Assembly (NCBI GenBank): GCA_009602725.1
Contig: WELB01000066.1
Coordinates: 158,300 to 189,845 of the forward strand
DNA: 31,546 nucleotides
Direction: 5' to 3'
From: Spirogloea muscicola
Taxonomy: Eukaryota > Streptophyta > Zygnematophyceae > Spirogloeales > Spirogloeaceae
Position 1 is the stretch's first letter. Every line of letters starts with the position of its first letter. This document shows, piece by piece, positions 1-10,946 of this stretch. Position numbers and translations under genes: made by a program. Under the pieces are notes generated by a model. The model was given only the letters and a program-made list of their open reading frames with translations. It made no database searches and had not been told where the DNA came from.

Positions 1-1770
1 TCTGCAGAATTGTTCTCCGAAGCATCTGTGGGCCTCGGTGTAGAAGCGCTGGAATCATTTCCAGATGATGCTGACCTCTTCAGAACCTGCGAGGTGCACT
101 AGTGATTAGGGTTCCTTAGAACCTAGGGCGCAACATTTGTCAAGGAGGTGCAAGCAGTGAGTATCAATCACTCACTTTGCTATCTTTTTCTTTGCTCTTT
201 GTCCGAGGAGTCTTGCTGTCACCCTGTTGACAGACAAGCACGGCAACTCGTGAATTGAGGGCATGCCAATCATACTACCTTGCAACCTGTAGCATAATCT
301 AGATGATGGATATCACCAGGTGTGAATATTGGGCGCTTGCATATGGAGAACACCATGCACTAACTTCTGCCAAATTGTCAGCAGATAACGATCCTCTTTT
401 CCAGTCAACAACAACATCTCTTCGCAGGACTTTGTCCAGGCACAGGAGCTTTCATGCATGACCAGCAATGCCATGAATGAAAGCTTCACCTCGCCATTGC
501 CGATGTCCATCATGACCATTTCGCTGGTTGCCTGTGTCAACTGCTCCTGGATCCTCTTCTCTGCTGCAGCAGCAGACGTGTCGGTCTGCCACTGCACTTC
601 GTCCTCATCCGCTCCACCTACCTCCTCATCATCATGCTGACTGGCTTCAGGTGAAATAGCCTCCTCATCCTCCTTCGTCTTCTTCTTTGGCTTCTCTGCT
701 TCCCCTTTCTTCTTCTTGGTGGCCCCCTTGGCCTTCTTATCTGCTTCGTCTGCAAGTTCGCCAGCCTTCAGACGCTCCTTCTCAGCTCTGCGTAGCTGCA
801 CTCAGAAGAACATGACAAGCCCAAGCTCGTGATCAGGAGCACACTGGTGCAATTAAAAGACATCATGGAAGAACCTTCTATGCACCTCAGCAACATGCAG
901 ATCACACATCGCATAACAGATGAGAACCAATCGGCTGAATCACCCAAAGGTCAAGCAACTCCCCCAACAACCCCGAGGCCACACGAATGAGCAATAGCTA
1001 GAGCTTGAAGAGACCCATGCCTGCTTATCCCTCTTGCTGCCACTTTTCTTGTCTTCGGGGGGATTGTTGAGGATGAAAGTGTTCAGTTTGTCGCGCATGT
1101 CAACATCAGAAAGAAATCCGCAAGCTGCACACTTGAGGTGTATCATCTGCAAAAGACACTGACCCAGCTTATGTCCTGCCTTCAATTGACAAGTGTCTTA
1201 ACCAGGACCAATCTGATGCAAACTACCGCTAGAAGAATGAGGAACAATTGGCACACCTGCTGTTTGCTAATAATGATCTCAGTCTCCGGATTTCCACAGC
1301 CATAGCACTGGACATATTTCTTGATGAAGTTCTCAAGGAGGCTGGCAAGCTTCGGTGTGTCATGTGCGCCATTCACAGTGGATGTGCCTGTTTTCTCGTC
1401 ATATTTTGACATGGCACCCAAAACGCAGCCAAAGTACTTGGTGGTATATGAAGGAGGTCTGCCAGTAGAATAGGAAACAAATACAGCCACTGAGAAACTG
1501 CTCTTCTTCTCTTTCATATCAACCTTTAAGCTGACTGTCATCGCCTTTACTTCCTCAAGAGCATAGATAGTCTGATCATCCGAAAACAAACATCAAACAT
1601 AACAACATTGTCCTCCCATACCTCGCAAGAGCCTTCGCCACATCCACCATGTTCACAACATTGGTCTTGATGCCATTTCCCCGCCCCTCGATCTTCGTGA
1701 CGAGCCTTGGCATCTTGTAGCGGTAAAAGGCATCATCGCGGTTGCCTTCACCGATATTTTGGAGCGCCAT
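1..1770 (-). CDS. Translation initiation factor eIF5, 3' end beyond the left edge
   Basis: eIF5 is the GTPase-activating protein for eIF2 in the scanning 43S/48S complex and acts in the cytosol. Visible exons on the minus strand are 1770-1622, 1458-1257, 1146-1021, 795-490 and probably 86 to below 1, all phase-consistent. The start ATG (1768-1770) opens with MALQNIGEG and then [10 protein letters not shown], which holds the family's catalytic arginine (R17 here, R15 in human). A C4 zinc ribbon is seen as C101/C104 (CYGCGNPE) and C123/C126 (CAACG). Next come a lysine-rich stretch and an acidic segment with VQWQTDTS, typical of plant eIF5. The last visible exon is a serine-rich linker. The C-terminal W2/HEAT domain, which binds eIF2-beta and eIF1, is not in the window. 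The donor after exon 3 is either GC (GCATGG at 1020) or a weak GT six bases further on. Confidence 0.93.
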
Positions 1771-2181
1771 GATGGGCACAGGTCAAGACGGTGCAGCGTA
1801 GAGGTCGCTGTCACCCTTGTGGAGCTGGCAGGAGCAGAGGCGAGCTGGCCAAGCACCGCCCTGTCGTGACTCTCTCGCAGGCAGGCCGGGAGCTGCGGGC
1901 CCGCTGTCTCCTCCGCCAAAGCGAGACCAGGCTGCCGCGCACATGCACCTGCGGCTGCGATATGATGGTGGGATCGGCGGCGCAGCGGCCCCCCAGCCTG
2001 TGCCGCTTCCGCGTCGTCGGGCAATACTCATCCAGCGGGCCTCGGCTGGCGCAGACGGCCTCAGACATAAAAGACGATATCGGGGGAGCCGGCGAGACCC
2101 CTCAACGCGGCAGGCGGCGGGGACCAGCGAGCGGCGAGCCGGAGGACCGAGGATGGGCGAGGAGGCAAGAGGCCGGAGACG
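1771..2181. promoter_or_regulatory. Shared upstream region of divergent eIF5 and p24 genes
   Basis: About 410 bases separate the eIF5 start codon (minus) from the p24 start region (plus). The stretch is GC-rich and has open frames on both strands, but none resembles a protein. No TATA box is obvious. It presumably holds both 5' UTRs and a bidirectional core promoter. This is inferred from gene orientation only. Confidence 0.45.
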
Positions 2182-2203
2182 ATGGCGCTGCCGCAGAAGG
2201 CGA

Positions 2204-2244
<41 letters not shown>

Positions 2245-3948
2245 TGGCGGTGCTGCTGTGCGCGTCGCCGGCGGCGGGGCTGCAGTACCAGGTGTCGGCG
2301 TACAGCAAGTGCCTGGGCGAGGAGCTGGCCGAGAACGTGCTCGTCGTGGGCGACTACGAGGTGCTGAGCCACCAGGGCGAGCCGGCGCACCCCTTCGTCA
2401 CCGCCAAGGTCCGCTCGCCGTCAGAAATCGAACGTGAAATGGAGCCTCTCTCGCTTCATTGCTGCCTTTGCTTGGTCCCCTCCGCCCCCTCCATGAGTTC
2501 GCGCCAGGCGGGCCGGTGCGCGTCCAGCGCCCGTCAAAGCCCATTGAGAAGACGATGACTTTGCCGTCGAGAGGTCGCCGTCGAGACGTGCCGCTGGCGT
2601 CTGTGCCCATGATGCTGATGATGGGTTTTAGCCCGGCCTTCCAGGCAGCGCCACAGCCATTCGGGACGCTGATCGCACCGGCCTCCTGATAAGGCTTTGC
2701 CGCCTGATGGTGGAGCACGTAGGGAGGGTTCTCGAGGGATTCTGTTGCCGAGCCCATGTCTAAGCACGTTCGGGCTCGCAGCGTCCTCTCTGCCAACCCT
2801 GATTGAGAGGCGGGGGAAATTACACGTCAGATTACGATTTTATTGTCGTCTTATCTTCTGGGGTGGCTATAGGTCACTCAAGTCAGCACTTAGAGCTGCG
2901 GATTGCGCAGGTCACGTCGCCATACGGGATGCCGATGCACCACCAGGAGCGCGTCGAGCGGGGCCAGTTTGGCTTCACGACCAAGGAGGCGGGCCAGTAC
3001 ATGGCGTGCTTCTGGGTCCCCGGCGCGACACCGGGCGTGCACACGGCCACACTGAGCTTGGAGTGGAAGATTGGCGTAGCTGCCCAGGACTGGCAGCAGG
3101 TAGCCAAGAAGGAGAAGCTGGATGTAAGCACACCTGCCCCCCCGCCCCTCCCCTCGTTGGCTCCAAGAGGCCCTTTTTGGCTCCAAGAGCTCACGTGTGG
3201 CACCTCCGGTGACTAGCAGACTAACACCGTTTGGGCTTGCTCAAGATTCTGGGCTAGCTGCGAACCTCACACAGTGATGCTCGTGCAGAGCATGGGCTTG
3301 GAGCTGCGGAAGCTGGAGACAGCCTTGGAACAGGTTCGCATGGAGATGGAGTACTTCCGCCTCAGGTGACCTTACTGCAGCTTGTATAGTCAGCCCCATT
3401 GCCAGATGTGTAGGTGCAGCCACCCCTGAAGATGTATAGGAATGGCCTGCAGGACTACTTTGGTGCCTTGCCTGAGTGACTTTCAGAATCTCATCAAAGT
3501 CTAGGATGTGACATTTGAGTCTGAGCTGCTAGTGCATCTGAGCGGTGTTTGAGGGTTTGCATTACATGGCCCTCCTTGGCCCTGGTTGGTGACATATTTT
3601 GAAGGTGTGCCGATCGTATGCATGCTGTGCGCAGCATCTCTGTCTATGAGGTCGCCTTTGCACCTCGAGATTTTACAACCTAGGGGCTACATTGCTCTTG
3701 ATGCTACTCATGCGGGCAATTAGCCTGTCCAAGAAGCATAGCTGCTGCATATCATCAACCCATGAAAGAGAAGCATCTGACAGCTGGCCTGGTGTTCTTC
3801 CAGGGAGGAGATCATGAGGAACACGAATGAGAACACAAATGCGCGAGTCGCTTGGTTTAGTCTTGTTGCGCTCTTCATCTGTCTGGGACTAGCTGCTTGG
3901 CAGCTCTGGCACTTGAAGGTCTTCTTCGAGCACAAGAAAATCTTATGA
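2182..3948 (+). CDS. p24 delta-subfamily cargo receptor (EMP24/GP25L/TMED)
   Basis: p24 proteins are type I membrane receptors that cycle between ER and Golgi in COPI and COPII vesicles. Exons: about 2182-2408, 2911-3123, 3289-3365 and 3804-3948. Seen in order: an alanine-rich signal sequence ending near ASPAAG, a GOLD domain with the expected cysteine pair (SKCLGEE and ACFWV), and a coiled coil (KKEKLD through MEMEYFRLR). A transmembrane helix (WFSLVALFICLGLAAW) and a tail FFEHKKIL follow. The tail joins the FF COPII signal to a KKxx COPI retrieval signal. The Trp-His-Leu-Lys before FFE and the AAQDW/AKKEK segment point to the delta class. The start is unsettled. The signal-peptide frame has no ATG after 1965, while ATG 2182 (MALPQKA) lies in another frame across a GCG repeat. 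A one-base error in the repeat would fix this; a far-upstream start at 1962 seems unlikely. The stop is TGA. Confidence 0.92.
2205..2243 (+). repeat. (GCG)13 microsatellite in p24 exon 1
   Basis: Thirteen perfect GCG units. In the frame that continues into the GOLD domain they encode 13 alanines of the signal-peptide hydrophobic core. In the frame of ATG 2182 they would encode arginines. GC-rich triplet runs of this kind are prone to sequencing and length errors. Confidence 0.9.
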
Positions 3949-5625
3949 GCACATTGGAATGTGCAGCCAACTACATTTCTTAGCTCATCCAGCCTATGAA
4001 GCTTAAATTATATGCCTATGAGAAATTTTCCTCTGGGATGGGGTTAGGCGCGACTGCTAGTCAGTGGATGCCAGTTCACTGTCGCCAGCTGTTACTCGAC
4101 GGGGGTGCATTGACTTGATTGTTGCTGAAGGAAGTCCTAACGTTGGTGATAAAGGTCTGATTTGGAAATGGCACCAGGGCAGCGCAGACTTACAAAAAAT
4201 GTGAATAGTCAGAGGCTATGATTGCAAGGAAGATGCTGCTTGTTCCTAGGCAGATCCATGCGCGCTCTTGCAGCTACATGCTGAACAAGAGGTCAGGTTG
4301 GACTCCCTTGTCGTTGCCTTGACAGCACCCTCATGTAGTTGACAATTCGAGCTGTTTATTCAAGCCACTGCTCCTTCAGGAGTACTCCATCTCGGTAATT
4401 CATTTGAAAGGCGAAGGCCTTTCAATAGCTGCTGTGGCTTCCTGGACCGCTGCTTGTGGGCTCCTAGAGTCGGGCCTAGCCAAGAGGGAGCATCATTCTC
4501 ATTCCCAGCTGCTGCCAATGTCACGCGACATGCTCCAGAAGGCCGAAGACCACATACAGTAGAGAGCACCCTCTATCCTTTTGTGTGTGGGCTCCTCGGT
4601 TGAGCCTCCCTCCTGCAGAGTCGGCCTCTATTGGCGTCCAACCTGCTCCACCATACTGTTTATCCTTCTAGGGTTGGCCATCATCGGCCAACGCCCACTC
4701 TTGTTGCCCTTGGAGGCGACAGGCTGAGCGATTGGACAGCAGTTGCTGCAGCCATGAGCGATTTGCTCGGCTGGCGTGCAATCTCAAGGAAGCGTCCAAG
4801 TGGTGGTCTCAGTGGTGGTTTGGCTTTTGGGGCCCAAGAAAAGAAAATGTTGTAAAGTATTCGATTTGGGGACTCAGCCTGCTAAACGAAGCGCTCCTCC
4901 TCGCAAATAAGTCAAAGTGATTGGCTATTCCAAGCTCCTTCGCTTAAAGTTGGTGGCGGGTAGCCACAAACAGGGGCCGTCAAAGTTCGCTCCCTCGTCA
5001 AAACGCCGCCAAGGGAACCACCCCCCACCCTCTGAAAGGCAAAAGTGGCACCCTGCCACGTGGCGCGCAGCGGAGGCGCGACCGGGGGGGGCCCATGTGG
5101 TTTCGATGCCGGGCCGGCGCCGCCACGCTGGCAGGCCCGGGCCCCTCCCTCCTCTCCCCCAGCCCCGCTCTCTCCCTCCCCTTTTGTACCCTCCCTCCTC
5201 TCTCTCCCTCCTCCTTTAAACAGTTGATCTGTGACCAGTCAGCTTCCTCAAAAGCCCTCTCTCTCTCTTCCAGGCCCCCGCTCTCCCTCCCCTCATAGGC
5301 CCTCCCCTCTCCCCGCCAGCCCCACCCGGCGCCAGATGCCGAAAGATTCCCCCCTCTCCCGGGAGGGGGGGGACGGAAGGCGCACCTCCGCCGTCCTCTG
5401 CGGGGAAAGATGCTCCCGCGGGCTGGCGCCCTGCCGGCCCCGGGGGGGATCGGCAGGCCCCCGCAGAGGAAGGTGCCACCCCCCCACCCCCGAGATCCCC
5501 CACCCCGCTTCAAATCCATTTTCCGGTTTACAACGTATCCCTTACCGGGCGGTCGTCGGAAGCGGCCTGCCTGGCATTCGCCGACGGTTTCGGGGAGGGG
5601 GGAGACCGTGCTTCGAACCCCCGCC
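3949..5625. other. Intergenic region between p24 and the ankyrin-CCCH-RRM gene
   Basis: I see no coding exon supported by family resemblance or phase-compatible splice sites. The first part (to about 5000) has mixed composition and should include the p24 3' UTR. A TGTAA, the green-algal polyadenylation motif, occurs at 4851-4855. From about 5130 to 5320 the plus strand is strongly pyrimidine-rich (CCCTCC/CTCTCC runs). The stretch after that is a CpG-rich island leading into the next gene. Confidence 0.5.
5055..5064. promoter_or_regulatory. G-box palindrome GCCACGTGGC
   Basis: A perfect 10-base palindrome with the CACGTG core, the binding site class of plant bZIP and bHLH factors. It lies about 930 bases upstream of the ankyrin-CCCH-RRM start codon at the edge of the CpG-rich region. 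A single match in GC-rich DNA can arise by chance, so a regulatory role is a guess. Confidence 0.3.
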
Positions 5626-5997
5626 ATGGACGAGCCCCCCCGCCGTGGCGCGAACGGCCCCTCCCATCCTCCGCGCCCACCTTGCCCGCCTGCCGCGCCC
5701 GCCGCCGCCACCGAGCCGCCGCCGTTGCCCGCCCGCCGCCGCCGCCGCTACCGCGGTCTTGGCTGCGAAGACGAGACGACGCGACAGCGACAGCGACGGG
5801 GCTGCCCGAGGCGTGAGGCTCTCGCTTCGGCGGCGCCGTCGTTGGCCTTNCGGCGGCGGCAGTGGTGGCCGGCGGCGGAGTGTGGGAGCCTGCGGCGTCG
5901 CCGCCGGAGAGGGCGCGAGGCGCCGCGAAGCAGCGGATATGATCGTGCGGGCGCGGCCGCTTCGCGCCGCCGCTCTGGCCGGGCGGACGTGACGTGA
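5626..5997 (+). other. Possible upstream ORF overlapping the main start codon (TGATG)
   Basis: An ATG at 5626 in good context (CCGCCATGGA) opens a 124-codon Pro/Arg-rich frame. Its TGA stop (5995-5997) shares its A with the ATG of the next CDS (5997-5999). That TGATG arrangement is known elsewhere to allow termination-reinitiation. The peptide resembles nothing I know. The frame crosses the N at 5850, so an indel there would break it. It may simply be CpG-island 5' UTR without stops. Confidence 0.25.
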
Positions 5998-8900
5998 TGG
6001 CGGCGGACAGCGGCAGGCGGATGGCGCCGCCGGGCGGCGGCGCCGGCGGCCTCCTCCGCAGTGACACGGTGCGCTGCGTCATCCTGGCGGACGACGCCGC
6101 GGGCCTCGAGGCCGTCCTCGAGGAGCAGCAGGGGAAGATGGAGCTGATGCAGGCGAGTCGCTGGCCCTTGCCGTCCCACAGCTTGCAAGCGACGTCTAAG
6201 ACCGTGGATATCTTGTTGGACTGATCGATCATATGCATGTCGAGGCTCACAGACTGCAGTCGTTGATAACGCCGGTGACTGATGGTGTCCTTCTGTGCCT
6301 GCAGTCGTCCGTGGTGCGGCTCGTCCAGGGGCGCCGCGGCCGGAAGAGCAGGAGCCTGCTAGAGAAGGTGAGCATGGCCGTAGTGACTGCCTGTCTTCCA
6401 CTGTCAGTGTCCCATTCCCTCACGGTCACAGCAGGGGCTCCAGTCTCTCCATGCTGGTTCATCCATAGTAGTCCTTGTATCGCCTTGCTTATCAAGCATC
6501 TCTACTGATAGTCTATAGTCACTGCATCTGCTTCTGCCACATTTGTCAGTGGCCCTCACCTTCTAGTTGCCTTTGACCTTCTCGATCTCCATCGCTGCTT
6601 GCGGCTTCTGCTTTGGCACTCGTTGCCGGTCCTCTCGACTGATTGTTTATCAAAGCCTTTCAAGGCCGTATGTAGGCAGTCAGTGTTGCACTACAAAGAC
6701 TGCTGCGCTGACCAATTGAGCATCCCCTGGCACCTGTGCAGGAGGAGGATGTCTTCTCGCTTTTCCTCCAGTCTGTGCTGCAGTTTGCATGCATGTGTGA
6801 CGCTGTCGGTAAGTGCCGTTCCACCCTTCTGCGACTTCTTAGCAGTCCCCCTTCTAAATTGGAACTCATAACAAAAGAGGACTTGCTGTTCTGGAAAGTG
6901 TAGTCTCCAGGTCCTGCAGGTGACCAAGCCATGAGCAGTGCTTGTACTGATAGAGGTCTCACTGCCTGCTGCATGCGTGCCTGCCTGCCATGCCAACCTT
7001 GCGCTTGTCTGCGCAGACTGCTGCCGGCTGCTGATAGGCATGATGGACGTCCCTGCGGACCTGAACGCTGCTGACACCTCCGACTACCGCACCCCCCTCC
7101 ACCATGCGGCACACAACCACAGCAACCACTGCCTGCAGCTTCTGCTCCAGCAGCCCGGGATCAACTCTGGCATGCGCTCCAAGCAGGGAAGGATGCCTCT
7201 GGAGGAGGCGCTCTACAGCCCCCTTCTCCAGGTTTGTCCCAGACGGGCACCTTCAATCGACTGCAACAGCGTCACGTCTTCAGAGGTGCTTGTGAGGAGT
7301 CTGTCGGGTTGTGTCCTCTGCGGGCCGAGTGCCCGAGGTGCATTTTGTCATTTGCTGTCTATCGTGATGTGACGCAGGTGAAGTGGCTGCCATCAACACC
7401 AGCTGCGCACATTGTGACCAAGATCAAGGAGAAGGATCTCACCACCATCAGACTGCTGGAGCAGGTATGATCCAGCCAGTGTCAGTCTTTGTGTTTGCAT
7501 TGCCATTGCACATTGGAGCCCTACCTAACGACTTGCCACCAACATTGCCCGCTGCATTTGTAAGCTGTCATATGCAAGATATTATAAGTTTGGAATAGGA
7601 GTTCATGTTCTCACACATGTCCCTATCGCTTCTGCGGTGCACAGAGATGCAGAGACCACCTTGTGAGAGTGACGTTCAAGGCAGCAGCAGTGCTGGAAGT
7701 GGAGGCCCTTGCAGCTCTGCTGCTGATCAGCCGCTCCTCCATCCTGAACACAGTTGCACGCGGTGCAGGTGTGGCACATCGACTTGAGTCTGAGATGTGT
7801 AACTATTGCATGTTGCAAGAGCTCGTGCTTTCCTCCAGCCGTCACATAAGTGTGACTCAGTCCACAGTGCCTCGCTGTTTCCTAAGAGCGATAAGCGACT
7901 TGGACTCTGATGCCGCCGACGTTGCCTGTTATTGCGCAGACTTCCCTCAGAACTGTGGCAGCCATACATCTGGGAGCCTGGTAGATCTGCTCCTCAGCAA
8001 GGCCCTTGCCAGCAACGATCTGCAGCAGCAGACTGCCCAGCAGGCTGCGAGTGCTGGCAGCAGCCTTGACGAGCGGCAGCGGGCCCTCAAGGCGCTGGAG
8101 GTCGTGCTCCTCTTCAAGCCGCGGCTGTCAGCGCACCCTCAGGGAGGGGAGGCCTGCCCCTTGGTGCGGGCTGCCCAAGCGAATGACTTCCACATTGCCA
8201 GCATGCTCCTGGACGCGGGGGCGAACGTCAACGAGGCCGACAGCGATGGCAACACTGCCCTACATTGGGTGTTGCGGCAGGTGCATGCTCGGCTGTGGAC
8301 TCTGCACCTTGGCTGCTTGGTTTACCGTTATAGTGGTTGTTGCTAATGGTAGATCTCAGCATAAGCTGATGTTTATCATGCAATCATAATATCATTGCAG
8401 GCTACGCCAGCCAACCGCCGGAACGTCAATAACCACCTCGTGCGACGGCTGCTCGACGATGGGGCCACGGTCCTCCTTGGCAACAAGGTACTGGCGCCTT
8501 CTGTGGCAACCCTGCCCATGCCTCAGCTCATTTCTCGAACAGCTTCGCAATGTACTGCCAGCTTACGGCTGCACACCTGACTATGAGGTATGGTATGTGT
8601 ACAGCTCGGGGCAACACCTGTGCACACGGCTGCCGGTCACGGCCACACGGAAGCTCTGATGCTCCTTCTGGAGAAGGACAAGGCTGGCATGAACGTCATG
8701 GCTGCGACAAAGGAGACTCCCCTGCACTATGCTGTCAAGGTATGATCTTGCTATCCCAACAGCAAACATGAATCTCGGCGTGGCAAGTGGATCACATATA
8801 TTTAACAGTGAATGAGTCGTGCTGACACAAGCCCGTCTATTTCTGTGATGCAGAACAACCACCGCGACTGCACCGCCCTCCTCGTCCAGCTCGGCGCGAA

Positions 8901-10946
8901 CCGCCAAGTGGTCTCTCTGCGCAGCCAGAGGCCAATCGACCTGGCCCCTACGGCAGAGATCCGCGCTCTCCTGGTAGAGGGGGATGCGGCTCTGCTGTTC
9001 CCGCCTCCATTTGGGGCCGGTTCTCAGATCAAGTTGGATCCTGCCTCGCTGCCCACGTCGAGAGGCGGCCTCAGCGACCAAGCGCAGGCACAGCTGTGGC
9101 AGGAGGCTTTGCAGCGCCAGCATCCCCAGTCCCCGTGGCATCACTTGCTTGCAGCGGGGTTGCCACGTGCACTGCCCATGGAGTATGGGAGCAACCACAG
9201 CAGCAGCGTCAGTTTGGGGGACCCAGAGGACTACACCTCAGCTGCCATACTGACTTCCTTAGTGCCGCTCGGGGGAGGCAGCTACCTGCCCGAAGACTGC
9301 GAGTGGGACATGCGGCCTCAGCTCATTGACGCGCCTCTCGGGGCCAAGAGACACGGGGCCAGGTACTTCATTGTCAAGCAATTAACTAATGTGCCAGTAA
9401 AAGATTGGTATTTGATAGATTGATAATGAACAGATGCTTGCATCTATCCATTGTGTTGTTTTCAGCTTACCAAGTGCTTTGCAACTTCGTGACTGTAACC
9501 TCATGTGTCAACGTGCTTTTGCAGGGCCTTCGATTGTCACCTTGACGAATGCACACAGGAACCGTCAGGGAAGAATTACAAGACGAAGATCTGCCAACAC
9601 TTCGAGTCGGCCAGAACCTGCCCGCACGGCACCAAGTGCAAATTTGCGCATGGCGAGGAGGAGATCCGTGGCCACGTCCCTCCTGCAGGAAGAGGGGAGC
9701 GAGTCGGAGGGAGGGAAGGAGGGCGGCTCTCGTCGTCGTCTTCCTTGGCATCGAGTGCGAGCGATGACGAGGAGTACAATGCCAGGTTGGTGTTCGGCAC
9801 GACGCTCTGTGGCACTTGTATGTCATGCTGCAGATGCACTGCCCTCGCGTCTCTCCCGCCTCGCTCTGAGCCTGTCGTGCCTGGCTTCTTTCGCGTTGTC
9901 CAGGAAAATATTTGTAGGGGGCATTCCTCATTTCGTCAAGTCCAACGAGCTCTGGTAGCACTTTGAGGGTGAGTTTGGGAAGGTGAGGGATGCGGTCATC
10001 ATATGCGGGAGCGACGAGGACGGCAAGCAGAGGTCCCGAGGCTTCGGGTTCGTCCTCTTCGAGGAGCCGCGGAGTGCGGACGAGGCAGTCCGGCGGCACT
10101 TTGTGCCATTTCGTGGCAAGCGCGTCGAGGTGATATACTGCTTCCTGTCGATATACTCTGTCAATAACCTGCTGCAGGTCCACTTTACCTCTAACTCAAT
10201 AAGGCTTTGGACACATACTCGTTTTGCTATTGCGTTTTTGCTTCAATAATGACGTCATCCCTCTTAAATCGTGTAATCAATGTTGTTAAGTGCAGGTCAA
10301 GCGCGCGCAGGCGAGGGTGGAGTCGCCGTCGAGCAGCCAGTCCGAGGGTGCCGGCACCTACACAGCAGCTCCGTCCCACTGGCCGTCGCCGATCAGGGCC
10401 CCCCGCACACTCGCCGTCCCGCCGTTCCCCTCACCGTCCTCCACCCTGTCCTCACCGCCTACGCCGCAGCGCCGCCACGCCTCGCCGCCCTCATCGTTCT
10501 TCTCGGAGCTCCTGCCTCCTTCCGCGGCATCTCTGCCCTATGGCTTCAGCCAGCTGCAGAGCCAGGCTACCATTGCGGCCAGCCAAGCCCAGTGCCAGCA
10601 GCAGCAGCAGAAGCAGCAGCAGCAGAACATTCTGTATCACAACTCGCCATGGGCGCTGCCACCACTCTCAGTGTCCTCAGGAGGAGGCAGCACCATCGCA
10701 GCCGGCGAAGACGAGGAGATGCTCCGGTTGCTGGAGATCCTCAAAATCACGGAGGGCACTGGCGGGGGTCCCGGCAGCGAGGGCGGCGCAAGCAACGGGG
10801 CAGGCAGCGATGCCAGCCTGCACGGCGGCGGCAATGGTGGCCTGGAGAGCCTGGGCCTGGGCTTCACGGCCTGCGACAGCCTCGTCATGGACGACAACCA
10901 CTTCTGCACCGACTCCTACTGGCAGCAGTCGTTCCCTGTGGGTTAG
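5997..10946 (+). CDS. Ankyrin-repeat, CCCH zinc-finger and RRM protein with an in-frame TAG
   Basis: A putative RNA-binding regulator. The 13 exons are 5997-6152, 6305-6367, 6742-6808, 7017-7231, 7378-7464, 7645-7768, 7940-8280, 8401-8487, 8605-8739, 8854-9362, 9525-9785, 9904-10129 and 10296-10946. They total 2922 nt (974 codons) and every phase agrees. Ankyrin-like repeats carry TPLHHAA (about residue 120), LLDAGANVNEADSDGNTALH (about 328-347) and TPLHYAVK (about 418-425). One finger of the C-x8-C-x5-C-x3-H type (C618, C627, C633, H637) follows the lead-in YKTK, as in tristetraprolin-type fingers. The RRM has RNP2 (KIFVGGIP, from 683) and RNP1 (SRGFGFVLF). The tail is low complexity with a Gln run. 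Codon 700 (9956-9958) is TAG between ELW and HFEGEF, in the first RRM helix. It could be a nonsense allele, an assembly error or a readthrough site. Intron 1 has a GC donor. The final stop is TAG. Confidence 0.85.
6153..6304 (+). other. GC-AG intron (intron 1 of the ankyrin-CCCH-RRM gene)
   Basis: Exon 1 ends CAG and the intron begins GCGAGT and ends CTGCAG. The exon 2 frame is fixed by the phases of exons 2-4. The nearest GT (6157) would throw exon 2 out of frame. A GC donor flanked by CAG and GAGT is the usual form of this minor but U2-type intron class. Confidence 0.7.
9956..9958 (+). other. In-frame TAG within the RRM coding exon
   Basis: The exon 9904-10129 is in phase on both sides, and the RRM fold residues read uninterrupted before (KIFVGGIP, ELW) and after (HFEGEFGKV, GFGFVLF) this single codon. 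A C-to-T change from CAG would produce it. No short GT-AG excision restores the frame here. It disables about 274 codons, including most of the RRM, if read as stop. Confidence 0.85.

Noticed and set aside
1791-2558. A 255-codon frame through the p24 signal peptide read as a long N-terminal extension
   Set aside because: It would bury the signal sequence behind about 100 low-complexity residues in promoter-like DNA. A start near 2182 with a sequence error is simpler.
5231-5992. Large Pro/Arg-rich frames on both strands in the CpG island
   Set aside because: Several frames are open at once because stop codons are rare in GC-rich DNA; none resembles a protein family.
9955-9967. A 13-nt GT-AG 'intron' (GTAGCACTTTGAG) removing the TAG
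   Set aside because: Far too short to splice, and its removal shifts the RRM out of frame.
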